Shown here: positions 41,054-49,292 of the stretch, one piece after another
Numbering within the stretch: the first letter of the stretch is position 1
Layout: each line of letters opens with the position of its first letter
Assembly: GCA_017439305.1 (NCBI GenBank)
Contig: JAFSJK010000077.1
Location: forward strand, 1-50,455
DNA: 50,455 nucleotides
Reading direction: 5' to 3'
Origin: Bacteroidales bacterium
GTDB lineage: Bacteria > Bacteroidota > Bacteroidia > Bacteroidales > UBA932
Program-made: the position numbers and the translations under genes
Notes under the pieces: model-generated
What the model saw: only the letters and a program-made list of their open reading frames with translations
What the model was told of the DNA's origin: nothing
Database searches by the model: none

Positions 41054-41084
41054 CAAAGATAGAATCCGCGGAAGTGTCCGTCAA
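41054..41084 (-). promoter_or_regulatory. Promoter of the porin-imelysin-cytochrome operon
   Basis: -33 TTG at 41084-41082, a 20-bp spacer, -7 TATCTTTG at 41061-41054, leader of about 17 nt. The -33 TTG abuts the inverted repeat at 41083-41102. Confidence 0.65.
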
Positions 41085-41102
41085 TCCCCAAAAATGGGGA
41101 TT
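41083..41102. promoter_or_regulatory. Perfect palindrome at the -33 of the imelysin operon
   Basis: AATCCCCA-aaaa-TGGGGATT, 8-bp perfect arms, overlapping the -33 of the leftward promoter. It could be an operator for a dimeric regulator. On the plus strand TTTT follows, but no plus gene lies upstream, so a terminator role there is unlikely. Confidence 0.4.
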
Positions 41103-41109
41103 TTCCCGG

Positions 41110-41193
41110 CTACAGGTACTCCCAATAGCGTTTCACGTCCTGCCAGTGGTAAAAGGGAGGACAGTCCGGTTTTACGGTATCAAGATACAACAT
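41110..41193 (-). CDS. Candidate 27-aa peptide ORF
   Basis: ATG 41193 to TAG 41110 encodes MLYLDTVKPDCPPFYHWQD and then VKRYWEYL, rich in aromatic residues and protein-like rather than random. It lies 32 bp after the S4-domain gene on the same strand and ends just before the palindrome at 41083-41102. No clear ribosome or promoter signal. It may be the remnant of a longer C-terminus or a small operon-tail peptide. Confidence 0.25.
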   Translation of the reverse strand: MLYLDTVKPDCPPFYHWQDVKRYWEYL

Positions 41194-41225
41194 GGGAGAC
41201 GGGCATGGGATTCTCGACAGCAGGG

Positions 41226-41672
41226 TCAGAGTTGGTCGATGTCCTCGTCGGTCAGTCCGAACCGGGCGGCCACGTCGTCCGGGATATCATTGAAATCGAT
41301 GGCGTCCCAGGCCTCCTCCATCTCGCGCCGGTCTTTCTTGGTAGGACGGCCGGCCCCGCGGTCGCGGGTGACGAAGAAGGTTTCCACCGGTGCGCGGAGT
41401 TTCTGCAGTTCAGCCTCCGGGGTCAGGTTCTGGGCATACTCCGGAACCAGTTTCGCACCCACGCGGCGCTCCAGCGGCTGCAGGACCTTGTAGGTAAAGG
41501 TAACGGTCCCCTTCCGGACCTGCACCACGTCACCGGGCTTCACTTCCTTGGAAGGCTTGGCGTTGGCCCCGGCGACCTTCACCCGCCCGCCCTTGCAGGC
41601 GTCCGTGGCATCCGTCCGGGTCTTGAATGCCCGGATGGCCCACAGGTATTTGTCAATGCGTGCGTCTGCCAT
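41226..41672 (-). CDS. S4-domain RNA-binding protein (HslR/Hsp15-like)
   Basis: 148-aa cytoplasmic protein. The N-terminal S4 domain (ARIDKYLWAIRAFKTRTDATDACKGGRV as two halves, then VKPGDVVQVRKG) is of the Hsp15 type, which rescues stalled 50S subunits. The C-terminus is a basic linker (DRGAGRPTKKDRREMEE) and an acidic tail (DAIDFNDIPDDVAARFG). The ATG at 41672 is one base after the manA stop, giving the family start MADARIDKYL; the frame continues into manA and is not used. Third gene of sppA-manA-S4. Confidence 0.88.
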   Translation of the reverse strand: MADARIDKYLWAIRAFKTRTDATDACKGGRVKVAGANAKPSKEVKPGDVVQVRKGTVTFTYKVLQPLERRVGAKLVPEYAQNLTPEAELQKLRAPVETFFVTRDRGAGRPTKKDRREMEEAWDAIDFNDIPDDVAARFGLTDEDIDQL

Positions 41673-41673
41673 G

Positions 41674-42696
41674 TCAGTCCAGTTCCGGGTCAGGGAGCTC
41701 GTCCCCTTCCAGTCCCTCATATTCCTCCCCTTTCAGGAAAGGTTCGGCTTCGGGGTTGATGTACTCATCCTTGTCGCGCCGGGGTTCCAGCAGCGCCTCG
41801 AGAAGAAGGGTGTCACGGTCGGTGGGAGCCAGGATGAAGTCCTTCAATTCGGCCGGCACCAGCACGGCATCACCCTCCCGGAAACGAAGACTGTCTTTCC
41901 CTTCAACCTGCACGGAACCAGCGCCTTTCACGCACGCATAGAGCCGGAAACTGCCGCCCTGGTCCGTGATGCGGACCGCGTCCTTCAGCCGGATTTCGTT
42001 CACGGAGAACTGCGGCGTGACAGCTATGCTTTCCGTTACTGCCTCCGGATTTCCCTGGGTTTTCGGAACCCGGTAGGCCTTGAGGTCGATCAGGTCGAAA
42101 GCCTCTTCCAGGTGCAGTTCGGCCTCCCGGTCTTCCCAGGCATGCAGGCGGAACCAGAGTTCGGAGGATTCGGCCACTTCCAACAAGCGGACGTCCTGCG
42201 CGGCATGGACCATGCCCGGAGTGACGAGGTAGTGCTCCCCTACCTTAGGTTTGATGACGTTCAGGAGTTCCTCCACCGTACCGTCCAGGCATTTCTCATA
42301 GAATTCGGCGGCGGTCACGTCGCGCTTGAAGCCCAGGAACAGTTTCGCATCGGGACCGGCGGCGGCCACGTACCAGAGCGCCGTCTTGCCGAAAGCGTCG
42401 TAACGCTGCTCGGCCGCTTCGTCGTCCGGATTCACATGGAGCGAGGTACGGCCCTTGATATCCAGCCACTTGACCATCACAGGGAACTGCGTGCCGTAGT
42501 ATTCGAACGGGATTTCCCCGGCGATGCGCTCCAGGTAGGTCTGCATGATGTCGCTGATGGAATTGCCGGAAAGCCAGCCGTCGATGGCCACCGAATCGAT
42601 GTAGCCAAGGTCGGCGATCCGGTACTCCGCGACACCCCACTTGCGCTCGACCCTTTCGGGGCCGAAACGCATCGGGGTCAGTTTCTTCTCGTCCAT
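41674..42696 (-). CDS. manA: Class I mannose-6-phosphate isomerase
   Basis: 340-aa cupin-fold zinc isomerase converting mannose-6-P and fructose-6-P. Visible blocks: KWGVAEYRIADLG near the N-terminus, FPVMVKWLDIKGRTSLHVNPDDE (metal-site region, in which LHVNP replaces the usual QVHP), KLFLGFKRDV, YLVTPGMVHAAQDVRLLEV with the other ligands and, at the C-terminus, FREGDAVLVPAELKDF. An acidic tail ends the protein. It lies 3 bp after sppA. The altered metal motif is common in short Bacteroidota members, but activity is inferred. Confidence 0.83.
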   Translation of the reverse strand: MDEKKLTPMRFGPERVERKWGVAEYRIADLGYIDSVAIDGWLSGNSISDIMQTYLERIAGEIPFEYYGTQFPVMVKWLDIKGRTSLHVNPDDEAAEQRYDAFGKTALWYVAAAGPDAKLFLGFKRDVTAAEFYEKCLDGTVEELLNVIKPKVGEHYLVTPGMVHAAQDVRLLEVAESSELWFRLHAWEDREAELHLEEAFDLIDLKAYRVPKTQGNPEAVTESIAVTPQFSVNEIRLKDAVRITDQGGSFRLYACVKGAGSVQVEGKDSLRFREGDAVLVPAELKDFILAPTDRDTLLLEALLEPRRDKDEYINPEAEPFLKGEEYEGLEGDELPDPELD

Positions 42697-42699
42697 CGC

Positions 42700-44481
42700 C
42701 TAGCGGATTACGATGTCGTACGGAAGACGGGCATAAGCCTGACCGGGACGGCCCTCGCGGATGCCGTCAAGGCTCCGGCCGAGTGCCTCGAACGGCGTGT
42801 CGGCCAGGATGGACGGCGCCTCTTTCTCGCCGCCGATCATCATCATGATCTGCTCCATGGACGAAAGCGTCGCCGGACGGCTGATCACATGATAATCGCC
42901 CTTGGAAACGTATCCGGCCAGGGAGGCGGCGTAATCCACGGCCTCGCGGAGACCGCCGATCTCATCGACCAGTCCGATTCCGATGGCATCGGTGCCCACC
43001 CATACACGGCCCTGGGCGAGCTCGTCCACACGTGCTTCCTCCAGGGAGCGGCCTTCGGCCACCAGGCCGACGAAACGGCCGTAGATATCCTCGATATAAG
43101 CCTGCATGTTGGCCGTCTCCTCCGCATCGAACGGACGCATCAGGGAATACATGTCACTGTGCTTGTTGGAGCTGATGGAGACGAAGTTCACGCCCACCTT
43201 GTCCGTAACCTTGGAGAACTCGGGAATCATGGAGAATACGCCGATGGAACCGGTGAGGCAGGTCGCATCGGAATAGATCTTCTGGGTGCCGGCGGAGATC
43301 CAGTAGCCACCCGAAGCGGCGTAGTTGCCGTAGGAGGCGACGACGGGCTTCTCGGCCATCAGGAGCTTCAGCGCGGTGCGGATCTTCTCGGAAGCGACGA
43401 CGCTGCCGCCCGGGGAATTGACGCGGAGGACCACTGACTTGACAGTCTTGTCCTTGCGGAGTTTGTCGATCTCGGCGACAAAACGGTCGGCAGCGATGTT
43501 GGAATAATCCTTCCCGTCGACGATCTCACCGTCGGCGAAGAGGATGGCGACATTCTCCTTCCCGCCCTGGTTCGTCACCTTCGCGGAGACATAGTCCATC
43601 AGGGAGACCAGGTGGAGATCCTCCACTTTCTCGACCTGTGCGAGGGTGCAAAGTTTGGAAACAAGGCCCTCATGGTCAAGGAGTTCATCCACGAGTCCAT
43701 ACTGCAGGAAATCTTCCGGGAAGTTGAGTTTGAGGTTGTCCACCAGGTCATTCAGTTCCTCTTCGGAAAGGTCGCGGGCCGCGGCGATGGTGGAGGAAAC
43801 GGTCTTCCACAGGGAATTGACCATCACCTGGTACTGCTCGCGGTTCTCGGCGGAAGGCGCGTTCTTGATGTACATTTCGCCCGCCGACTTGTACTTGCCA
43901 TGGCGGATGAGCTGGACATTCACGCCCACCTTGTCCAGCAGGTCCTTCAGGAAGGTCATCTGGCTGGACAGGCCCACCATCTGGGCCGTTCCCCCGTGAT
44001 AGGAAGTCATATAGATCTTGTCGGCGACGGAAGCCAGATAATAGGATCCGTTACCGGGGTTCTCCGTATAGGCGACCACGGCCTTGCCACTCTTGCGGAA
44101 TTCGGCGAGGGCGGTGCGCAGTTCTTCCAGGGAAGATACGCCGCCGGAAGCCATGTCCGGACGGAGCAGGACATACTTGATGGACGGGTCGGCCGCCGCA
44201 GCCTCCAGGGCCTGGATGGCATCCCACAGGCCGATGGAAGGAGTCGGGGTGGACACGCCGCCCAGCAGGGAAACCGACGGGGAGAAGGACTCCTCCTGCG
44301 TCTGCTCGGCCAGCGTGAACTGGGCCATATCAATATCCAGGACGCCCTCCCGGGGCAGCACGGTCTTGCTGCCCCCGAGGCTCATGGCTCCGACCATGAC
44401 GAACAACATGAAGAACCCGACCATCTGCATCACGAGGAACGCGCAGATCACGGCCAGCATCATTTTGACAAAATCTTTCAT
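42700..44481 (-). CDS. sppA: Signal peptide peptidase SppA, 67K type
   Basis: 593-aa membrane-anchored serine protease that degrades cleaved signal peptides. One N-terminal transmembrane helix (about 8-34) precedes two tandem S49 domains. The Ser/Lys dyad is split between them as in E. coli: Lys198 in RHGKYKSAGE and Ser390 in YAASGGYWIS. Other conserved blocks are LRVNSPGGSVVASE and LTGSIGVFSMIPEF. Full length for the long SppA class. It leads sppA-manA-S4, 23 bp after the upstream esterase, and no separate -7 box was seen, so read-through from the YncE operon is possible. Confidence 0.93.
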   Translation of the reverse strand: MKDFVKMMLAVICAFLVMQMVGFFMLFVMVGAMSLGGSKTVLPREGVLDIDMAQFTLAEQTQEESFSPSVSLLGGVSTPTPSIGLWDAIQALEAAAADPSIKYVLLRPDMASGGVSSLEELRTALAEFRKSGKAVVAYTENPGNGSYYLASVADKIYMTSYHGGTAQMVGLSSQMTFLKDLLDKVGVNVQLIRHGKYKSAGEMYIKNAPSAENREQYQVMVNSLWKTVSSTIAAARDLSEEELNDLVDNLKLNFPEDFLQYGLVDELLDHEGLVSKLCTLAQVEKVEDLHLVSLMDYVSAKVTNQGGKENVAILFADGEIVDGKDYSNIAADRFVAEIDKLRKDKTVKSVVLRVNSPGGSVVASEKIRTALKLLMAEKPVVASYGNYAASGGYWISAGTQKIYSDATCLTGSIGVFSMIPEFSKVTDKVGVNFVSISSNKHSDMYSLMRPFDAEETANMQAYIEDIYGRFVGLVAEGRSLEEARVDELAQGRVWVGTDAIGIGLVDEIGGLREAVDYAASLAGYVSKGDYHVISRPATLSSMEQIMMMIGGEKEAPSILADTPFEALGRSLDGIREGRPGQAYARLPYDIVIR

Positions 44482-44504
44482 CTTATCACGTATTAAGATC
44501 GTTT

Positions 44505-45317
44505 CTATTTCTTAGGCAAGGTAATCGGAAGCCGGCCCTGGGGCGATTTCAGCCCCATATAGGCCTGGTTCAGGTCGGTGGGGGAAATGTCGTAATCCCG
44601 GTTGCAGGGGCGCATCGGCGTGGTCAGCCGGTGTTCGAACAGCCACTGGTACGGTTCTTTCAGCTGGAAAGCCCGGGCCAGGATGGAATGGTTGCAACCC
44701 GAGAGCCAGGTATACTGGAGACGGTCCGCCTTGCCGGTCGCGACCATCTTCTTCACGATGCTGGAAGAGCAGGAGAACGGGGTGACATCGTCGTTCGTCC
44801 CGTGGATGATCCATAAGGGAACAGCCGTCAGGGGCTCCACGTTTCCGGTATAGCCGCCGCACATCGCGATGGCGGCCGCAATCCGGTCCGGATAGGCCGC
44901 GGCGACCTTGAACGCGCCCCAGCCGCCCATGCTCATTCCGAAAACATAGATCCGGTTCAGGTCGACCCGATACCGCTTGGCCACAAAGTCCACGGTGTTC
45001 ATCACATTCTTCTCGATCCAGCCGACCTTGCTGGTCTGGGGAGCGATGACGATGGCATTGAGATCCAGGCCGCGGCGCAAGGCGTCGATCGTCCCGTACC
45101 GGGTGACCATGTTCAGGTCCGTCCCGGTCAGGCTCTTGCCGTGCAGAAAGACGACTACCGGTAATGCGGCTTCCGTTTCGTGATACTGCTCAGGCACATA
45201 CAGCAGGAAATTATAGCCCTGCTCGACCGAATCCCGGTACGCAAGAAGTTCCTGCGCCAAGGCTTCGGGGACAGCCAGTGCCAGCAGCAAAAGGGCAATG
45301 GATACGATTTTTCTCAT
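44505..45317 (-). CDS. Secreted alpha/beta-hydrolase (PHB-depolymerase/feruloyl-esterase-like)
   Basis: 270-aa exported hydrolase with a Sec signal (IVSIALLLLALAVPEALAQ). The fold is shown by LPVVVFLHGKSLTGTD, nucleophile GMSMGGWG (Ser129), acid GTNDD (Asp176/177) and GCNHS (His210). It resembles the esterase domain often attached to carbohydrate esterase CE1. The ATG at 45317 overlaps the NlpC/P60 stop by ATGA; the longer frame is not coding. Third gene of a YncE-NlpC/P60-esterase operon. Its substrate could be a cell-wall or polysaccharide ester. Confidence 0.85.
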   Translation of the reverse strand: MRKIVSIALLLLALAVPEALAQELLAYRDSVEQGYNFLLYVPEQYHETEAALPVVVFLHGKSLTGTDLNMVTRYGTIDALRRGLDLNAIVIAPQTSKVGWIEKNVMNTVDFVAKRYRVDLNRIYVFGMSMGGWGAFKVAAAYPDRIAAAIAMCGGYTGNVEPLTAVPLWIIHGTNDDVTPFSCSSSIVKKMVATGKADRLQYTWLSGCNHSILARAFQLKEPYQWLFEHRLTTPMRPCNRDYDISPTDLNQAYMGLKSPQGRLPITLPKK

Positions 45318-46285
45318 TTTACGCGAATCTTTTTTCCGATCTTGAGGACCGTATTCTGGTTGATTCCGTTCAAGCTGCACAAGGCCTTGACGGAAGTGTG
45401 GTATCTGGCGGCAATCTTGGAGAGCGTGTCCCCACTTCGAATGGTGTGGTACTGCTTCTCCGTCGATGTCTGGGTGGATGACCGGGAAGCGGAGGAACGA
45501 ACCTGCGTATCGGAAGGGGATTCCTCTTTCTGCAAAGTAGGAATCTTCACGGTGCTGGTTGCCGGAGCCGTATGCCAACGGCCATCGGCAAACAGATAAA
45601 CCGGATCCGTACCGGAAGGCAGATGCATTGACCCGTCATCATAGACCTCGACCCAGGTCCCGTTCGCAAAAAGGACAATCCGCTTGTCACCGACGGCCAG
45701 CCGGAGTGTGTCGGGCGGCAGGATGGTATTCTCCGGAATGAACAGGTCAACAGCGGAGGTATCCTCCTGGACCGGGCTGAAATCCGGAAGGATCCGGACG
45801 GCGCCCAAAAAGCGGTCATGGTAGTAGGTCTCCTTCAGTTCCGTGATGATAACCCCTCTCCGGGCGGCATGGATGAAGGTGAAATTATCCTCCTTCGGAT
45901 CCATCTCGATGAAGATGGCGGCATGGCCGGGCGCTTTTTTGTTGAGCCGACCGCCGAAAATCAGGATGTCCCCTTTCTGGAGCGCATCGAATCCGCCCTC
46001 GACGGGCCGCCCGTCCGAGACCTGGCCGGGCACCGTCCGGCTCAACCGGATCCCGAACTTGGCAAAGACATACTTGGTGAAACCGGTACAGTCAAACCGG
46101 TCCGGGCCGTTCGCCGCCCACTGGTAGGGCCGGCCGAGATAATGCTTCGCCTCCTCCACGATGGCGTCGGCCACCGCCGCTGCATCCATGCTGACGCTGT
46201 CGGCCGATGCGGACGGGGCCGGTTGGGCGAACGAGGGTATGATAACGGATGCGAAAAGGATGCACCCGATCAGTATCTTCTTCAT
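45314..46285 (-). CDS. NlpC/P60 endopeptidase with C-terminal LysM
   Basis: 323-aa exported peptidoglycan hydrolase (signal MKKILIGCILFASVIIPSFA). NlpC/P60 catalytic domain at about 38-165: Cys66 in DRFDCTGF, His121 in APGHAAIF and the third residue His139 in FIHAARRG. A spacer of about 110 residues with Ser/Thr-rich end leads to one LysM at about 279-322 (HTIRSGDTLSKIAARYHTSV). The domain order (catalytic first, LysM last) is inverse to many relatives. Overlaps both neighbours by ATGA, so the three products are tightly coupled. Confidence 0.9.
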   Translation of the reverse strand: MKKILIGCILFASVIIPSFAQPAPSASADSVSMDAAAVADAIVEEAKHYLGRPYQWAANGPDRFDCTGFTKYVFAKFGIRLSRTVPGQVSDGRPVEGGFDALQKGDILIFGGRLNKKAPGHAAIFIEMDPKEDNFTFIHAARRGVIITELKETYYHDRFLGAVRILPDFSPVQEDTSAVDLFIPENTILPPDTLRLAVGDKRIVLFANGTWVEVYDDGSMHLPSGTDPVYLFADGRWHTAPATSTVKIPTLQKEESPSDTQVRSSASRSSTQTSTEKQYHTIRSGDTLSKIAARYHTSVKALCSLNGINQNTVLKIGKKIRVK

Positions 46286-47622
46286 TGATAAGTCACTTCA
46301 AAAATATTTACGGCGTTACCGCCGCCCGTGGTCCGTCCCTGGGAAGTCATAAACACGTACCGGCCATCCAGGGACACATCCAAACCAACGGGGTACGAGT
46401 CTGCAGGAATCGTGCCGAGCAGTTTCATCGACACGGCATCCACGACCGCCAGGCAGCTGGAGAAATTGCAGGCGGCGAAGATGAAATGGTTGTCCGGGGA
46501 AAGGTCGATGGTCCTTGCTCCGGCCGGGACTTTGCAGGACACCCAACCGTCCACCTTGACTTTCTTGACGGTATTTCCATCCAGGGTGGAGCAGGCCGCC
46601 AGGAACTTGGCCAGGGGGATCCGCTGGACATAGCCGGCCGAATTGATGCTCGCATACAGGAATCCGTTCCGGATCACCAGATGGCGAAGATTGGACATCG
46701 CGCCCATGACGCGGCCCAGATAGGTATTGTTCTCCAGATCGATGACGGCGATTCCTCCTCCGCTGCCCATGCAGCCCACGAACAGGAACCGGTTGTCCGG
46801 CGTAAACACCGTCCCGCGCAGGCAGTAGCCGCTGTCGACATCCCGGTCCACCTTATTCGTGAGGCTGTAGTTGAGATTGAGTTGATAGTCGACGATGAGG
46901 TTCACCATGTAGTACCAGTCCTCCGGCCGGTCGGAAGAGATGTCCATCAGCCCGACCGTATTGTTCCCCCAATGGGTGACGGCCAGCCTTTTTCCGTCCG
47001 GAGAGGTGGCAACCATCTTGGGAAGCGGTCCCGTCTCGAAAAGACGCACGATCTCGTCCCGTTCCGTATCAATCACCGCCATGGCCGAAGGATCCTGTGC
47101 GTTCAGGTCGAAGCTTCTCCGGTAATAGGGTACCCACAGATACCTTCCCCCATGGGAGAACGTGCTCTCGACAGGTTTCCCTGTGAAAGTCTCCGTATGC
47201 TCGTGGTAGTGGCGGAAAGCATAGAAGCCGGACGGAGGGGCCCAGAGGGAGAGGTCCTCCTCGCTGAACTGGTGGCTGATGACCTTCAACTTTTCGCCCG
47301 TCTGGAAATCATAGACCACCGTCTTTCCCCCTTCCAGGGAATTGACGTAGTATTTCTCACCGGAAGGATGGATGTTCACCGACTTCGGCGACTGGATGTC
47401 CACGTCGTAGGTGGCCTTGTCTTCCGCCGAGAAATGCTGTTTCCGGCCTACGAAGGTAACCCGGATCCGCTCGGTGGACAGTCCGGCCCCCACCGTGGGA
47501 TGGACGACCCGGGGCCCCCGTTTCAGGGAGTCCGTCCTGGGAGACTCCGCGGAAGCGAGGGGGGACAGGCCGAGAATGAACGCCAGTATGAGGACGCCGA
47601 ATCTGCTTGCTCCTTTCGTCAT
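46282..47622 (-). CDS. YncE-like beta-propeller protein, exported
   Basis: 446-aa protein with a signal peptide (VLILAFILGLSPLASA) and repeated blades of the YVTN/YncE kind: VNIHPSGEKYYVNSLEGG, MVATSPDGKRLAVTHWGNNTVGLMDI, GTVFTPDNRFLFVGCMGSGGGIAVIDL, TIDLSPDNHFIFAACNFSS and GLDVSLDGRYVFMTSQG. Seven blades are plausible, which gives a binding platform rather than an enzyme. It is first in the operon with the NlpC/P60 hydrolase and esterase, so it may organise wall-related enzymes; that is inference. The promoter and a 5' hairpin are at 47654-47684. Confidence 0.82.
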   Translation of the reverse strand: MTKGASRFGVLILAFILGLSPLASAESPRTDSLKRGPRVVHPTVGAGLSTERIRVTFVGRKQHFSAEDKATYDVDIQSPKSVNIHPSGEKYYVNSLEGGKTVVYDFQTGEKLKVISHQFSEEDLSLWAPPSGFYAFRHYHEHTETFTGKPVESTFSHGGRYLWVPYYRRSFDLNAQDPSAMAVIDTERDEIVRLFETGPLPKMVATSPDGKRLAVTHWGNNTVGLMDISSDRPEDWYYMVNLIVDYQLNLNYSLTNKVDRDVDSGYCLRGTVFTPDNRFLFVGCMGSGGGIAVIDLENNTYLGRVMGAMSNLRHLVIRNGFLYASINSAGYVQRIPLAKFLAACSTLDGNTVKKVKVDGWVSCKVPAGARTIDLSPDNHFIFAACNFSSCLAVVDAVSMKLLGTIPADSYPVGLDVSLDGRYVFMTSQGRTTGGGNAVNIFEVTYQ

Positions 47623-47653
47623 GTAAAACTCTAGTATAATGCCGTTTTGACCT

Positions 47654-47684
47654 CCCCTTTTTCAAAGGGGAAAATGCAAAGATA
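47654..47684 (-). promoter_or_regulatory. -7 box and 5' leader hairpin of the YncE operon
   Basis: TATCTTTG at 47684-47677, then a perfect hairpin CCCCTTT-gaa-AAAGGGG at 47670-47654 that would begin at the predicted mRNA 5' end. It may protect the transcript from 5' decay. The ATG follows 31 nt later. Confidence 0.55.
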
Positions 47685-47757
47685 CGCAAAAAATCCCGAT
47701 AATATGAAAATGCCACGGATAACCCGGTTTAAAGAGGCTAATTGCCAGAAAAAAACG

Positions 47758-47765
47758 TATATTTG
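47758..47765 (+). promoter_or_regulatory. Promoter -7 box of hisS
   Basis: TATATTTG, 21 nt before the ATG at 47787. An AACCCGGTTTAAA...ATTGC motif lies just upstream at 47721-47745. Confidence 0.6.
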
Positions 47766-47786
47766 TAATTCCTATTTTTAAAAGCT

Positions 47787-49127
47787 ATGGCACAGAAACC
47801 GTCCATCCCCAAGGGGACCCGTGACTTCGGCCAGCGCGAGATGGCCGAGCGCAACTATATCTTCGACACCATCCGGAGCGTGTTCCGGACCTATGGATAC
47901 CAGCAGATTGAAACGCCGGCGATGGAGAACCTCTCCACCCTGCTCGGCAAATACGGCGACGAGGGCGACAAGCTCCTGTTCCGCATCCAGAACAGCGGTG
48001 AGAAAGCGGCCCTGGCACCTGAAAAAGGCCTCCGCTACGACCTGACGGTTCCCTTCGCCCGCTACGTGGTCCAGCACCAGAACGAGATCTCCTTCCCGTT
48101 CAAGCGCTACCAGATCCAGCCGGTCTGGCGCGCGGACCGTCCGCAGAAGGGCCGCTACCGCGAGTTCTACCAGTGCGACGTGGATGTCATCGGCTCCAAG
48201 TCCCAGGTCAATGAACTGGAGCTGGTCCAGATCGTGGACCGGGTGTTCAGCCTCCTGGGCGTGAATGTACTCCTCAAGATCAATAACCGCAAGGTCCTCA
48301 CCGGCCTCGCGGAAATCTGCGGCTTCCCCGAGCGGGTGGTGGACATCACCGTCGCCATCGACAAGCTGGACAAGATCGGCCTCGAAAGCGTCGAAGCGGA
48401 GATGATGGAAAAGGGCCTGACGGCAGATGCCATCGCCGTGCTGCGCCCGGTCCTGCTCCTCTCCGGGACCACGGCGGAAAAACTGGCCACCATGCGGGGG
48501 CTGTTCAACGGCGGATCCGCTTCCGGCCTGATTTCCGAAACCGGCCTCAAGGGCCTGGACGAGCTGGATGAGCTGTTCGGCCTCATCGAGGCGGTCGGCG
48601 TCTCGCACCCCGTGGAGATCGACCTTTCCCTCGCACGCGGACTCAACTACTATACCGGTGCCATCTTCGAGGTGAAGGCCCTGGACTTCCCTATCGGCAG
48701 CATCTGCGGCGGTGGCCGCTACGACAACCTCACCGGCATCTTCGGCCTTCCGGACGTCTCCGGCGTGGGTATCTCCTTCGGCGCCGACCGCATCTACGAC
48801 GTCCTCAAGGGCCTGGACAAGTTCCCTGCCGACCTGGGCAGCTCGACTCGGCTCCTTTTCGCCGTCATGGGCGCGGCGGAACTCCGGTACGTCCTCCCCC
48901 TGGCGAAGCGTCTCCGGGAAGCGGGCATCTCCGTGGAAGTCTACCCCGAGGCCGGCAAGCTCAAGAAACAGTTCGATTACGCCGCCAAGAAGGAAATCCC
49001 GTTCATCTCCATCAACGGCTCCTCCGAAATCGAGGCTGGCACCGTGAACCTGAAGAACCTCGAGACCGGCGAGCAAAAGGCTTTCCAGGCCACTGAAATG
49101 GACAAAATCCTGGAATTCCTCAAATAA
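47787..49127 (+). CDS. hisS: Histidyl-tRNA synthetase
   Basis: 446-aa class II synthetase charging tRNA-His. N-terminal GTRDFGQ, motif 2 region [22 protein letters not shown], HisA-type [22 protein letters not shown] and motif 3 [15 protein letters not shown], followed by an anticodon-binding domain from about residue 350 ([21 protein letters not shown]). Length and order are standard. The start ATG gives the usual [14 protein letters not shown]. The codon bias is strongly GC-ending, as expected of a highly expressed core gene. Confidence 0.98.
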   Translation: MAQKPSIPKGTRDFGQREMAERNYIFDTIRSVFRTYGYQQIETPAMENLSTLLGKYGDEGDKLLFRIQNSGEKAALAPEKGLRYDLTVPFARYVVQHQNEISFPFKRYQIQPVWRADRPQKGRYREFYQCDVDVIGSKSQVNELELVQIVDRVFSLLGVNVLLKINNRKVLTGLAEICGFPERVVDITVAIDKLDKIGLESVEAEMMEKGLTADAIAVLRPVLLLSGTTAEKLATMRGLFNGGSASGLISETGLKGLDELDELFGLIEAVGVSHPVEIDLSLARGLNYYTGAIFEVKALDFPIGSICGGGRYDNLTGIFGLPDVSGVGISFGADRIYDVLKGLDKFPADLGSSTRLLFAVMGAAELRYVLPLAKRLREAGISVEVYPEAGKLKKQFDYAAKKEIPFISINGSSEIEAGTVNLKNLETGEQKAFQATEMDKILEFLK

Positions 49128-49129
49128 AT

Positions 49130-49160
49130 TTTGGAATTCCGAAAAAAGTCCTTATCTTTG
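49130..49160 (+). promoter_or_regulatory. Promoter of the initiator tRNA
   Basis: -33 TTTG at 49130-49133, a 19-bp spacer, -7 TATCTTTG at 49153-49160: full consensus, 10 nt before the mature tRNA 5' end. Confidence 0.75.
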
Positions 49161-49170
49161 CATTCCACAT

Positions 49171-49233
<63 letters not shown>

Positions 49234-49243
<10 letters not shown>

Positions 49244-49292
49244 CTAAACAGGCCAGCCTTAGGGCTGGCTTTTTCTGTTTAGTAGCGGAGGC
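49234..49292. repeat. 18-bp inverted copy of the tRNA 3' end
   Basis: GCCTCCGCTACTAAACAG (49234-49251) and its perfect reverse complement (49275-49292) enclose the terminator hairpin. Together they make one long hairpin whose 5' arm includes most of the tRNA acceptor 3' strand. Confidence 0.85.

Noticed and set aside
36699-41759. A 1686-codon open frame on the plus strand across the ccsBA/cytochrome/imelysin/porin region
   Set aside because: It is antisense to four well-supported genes with motifs, signal peptides and promoters; the long frame is a by-product of GC-rich codon bias.
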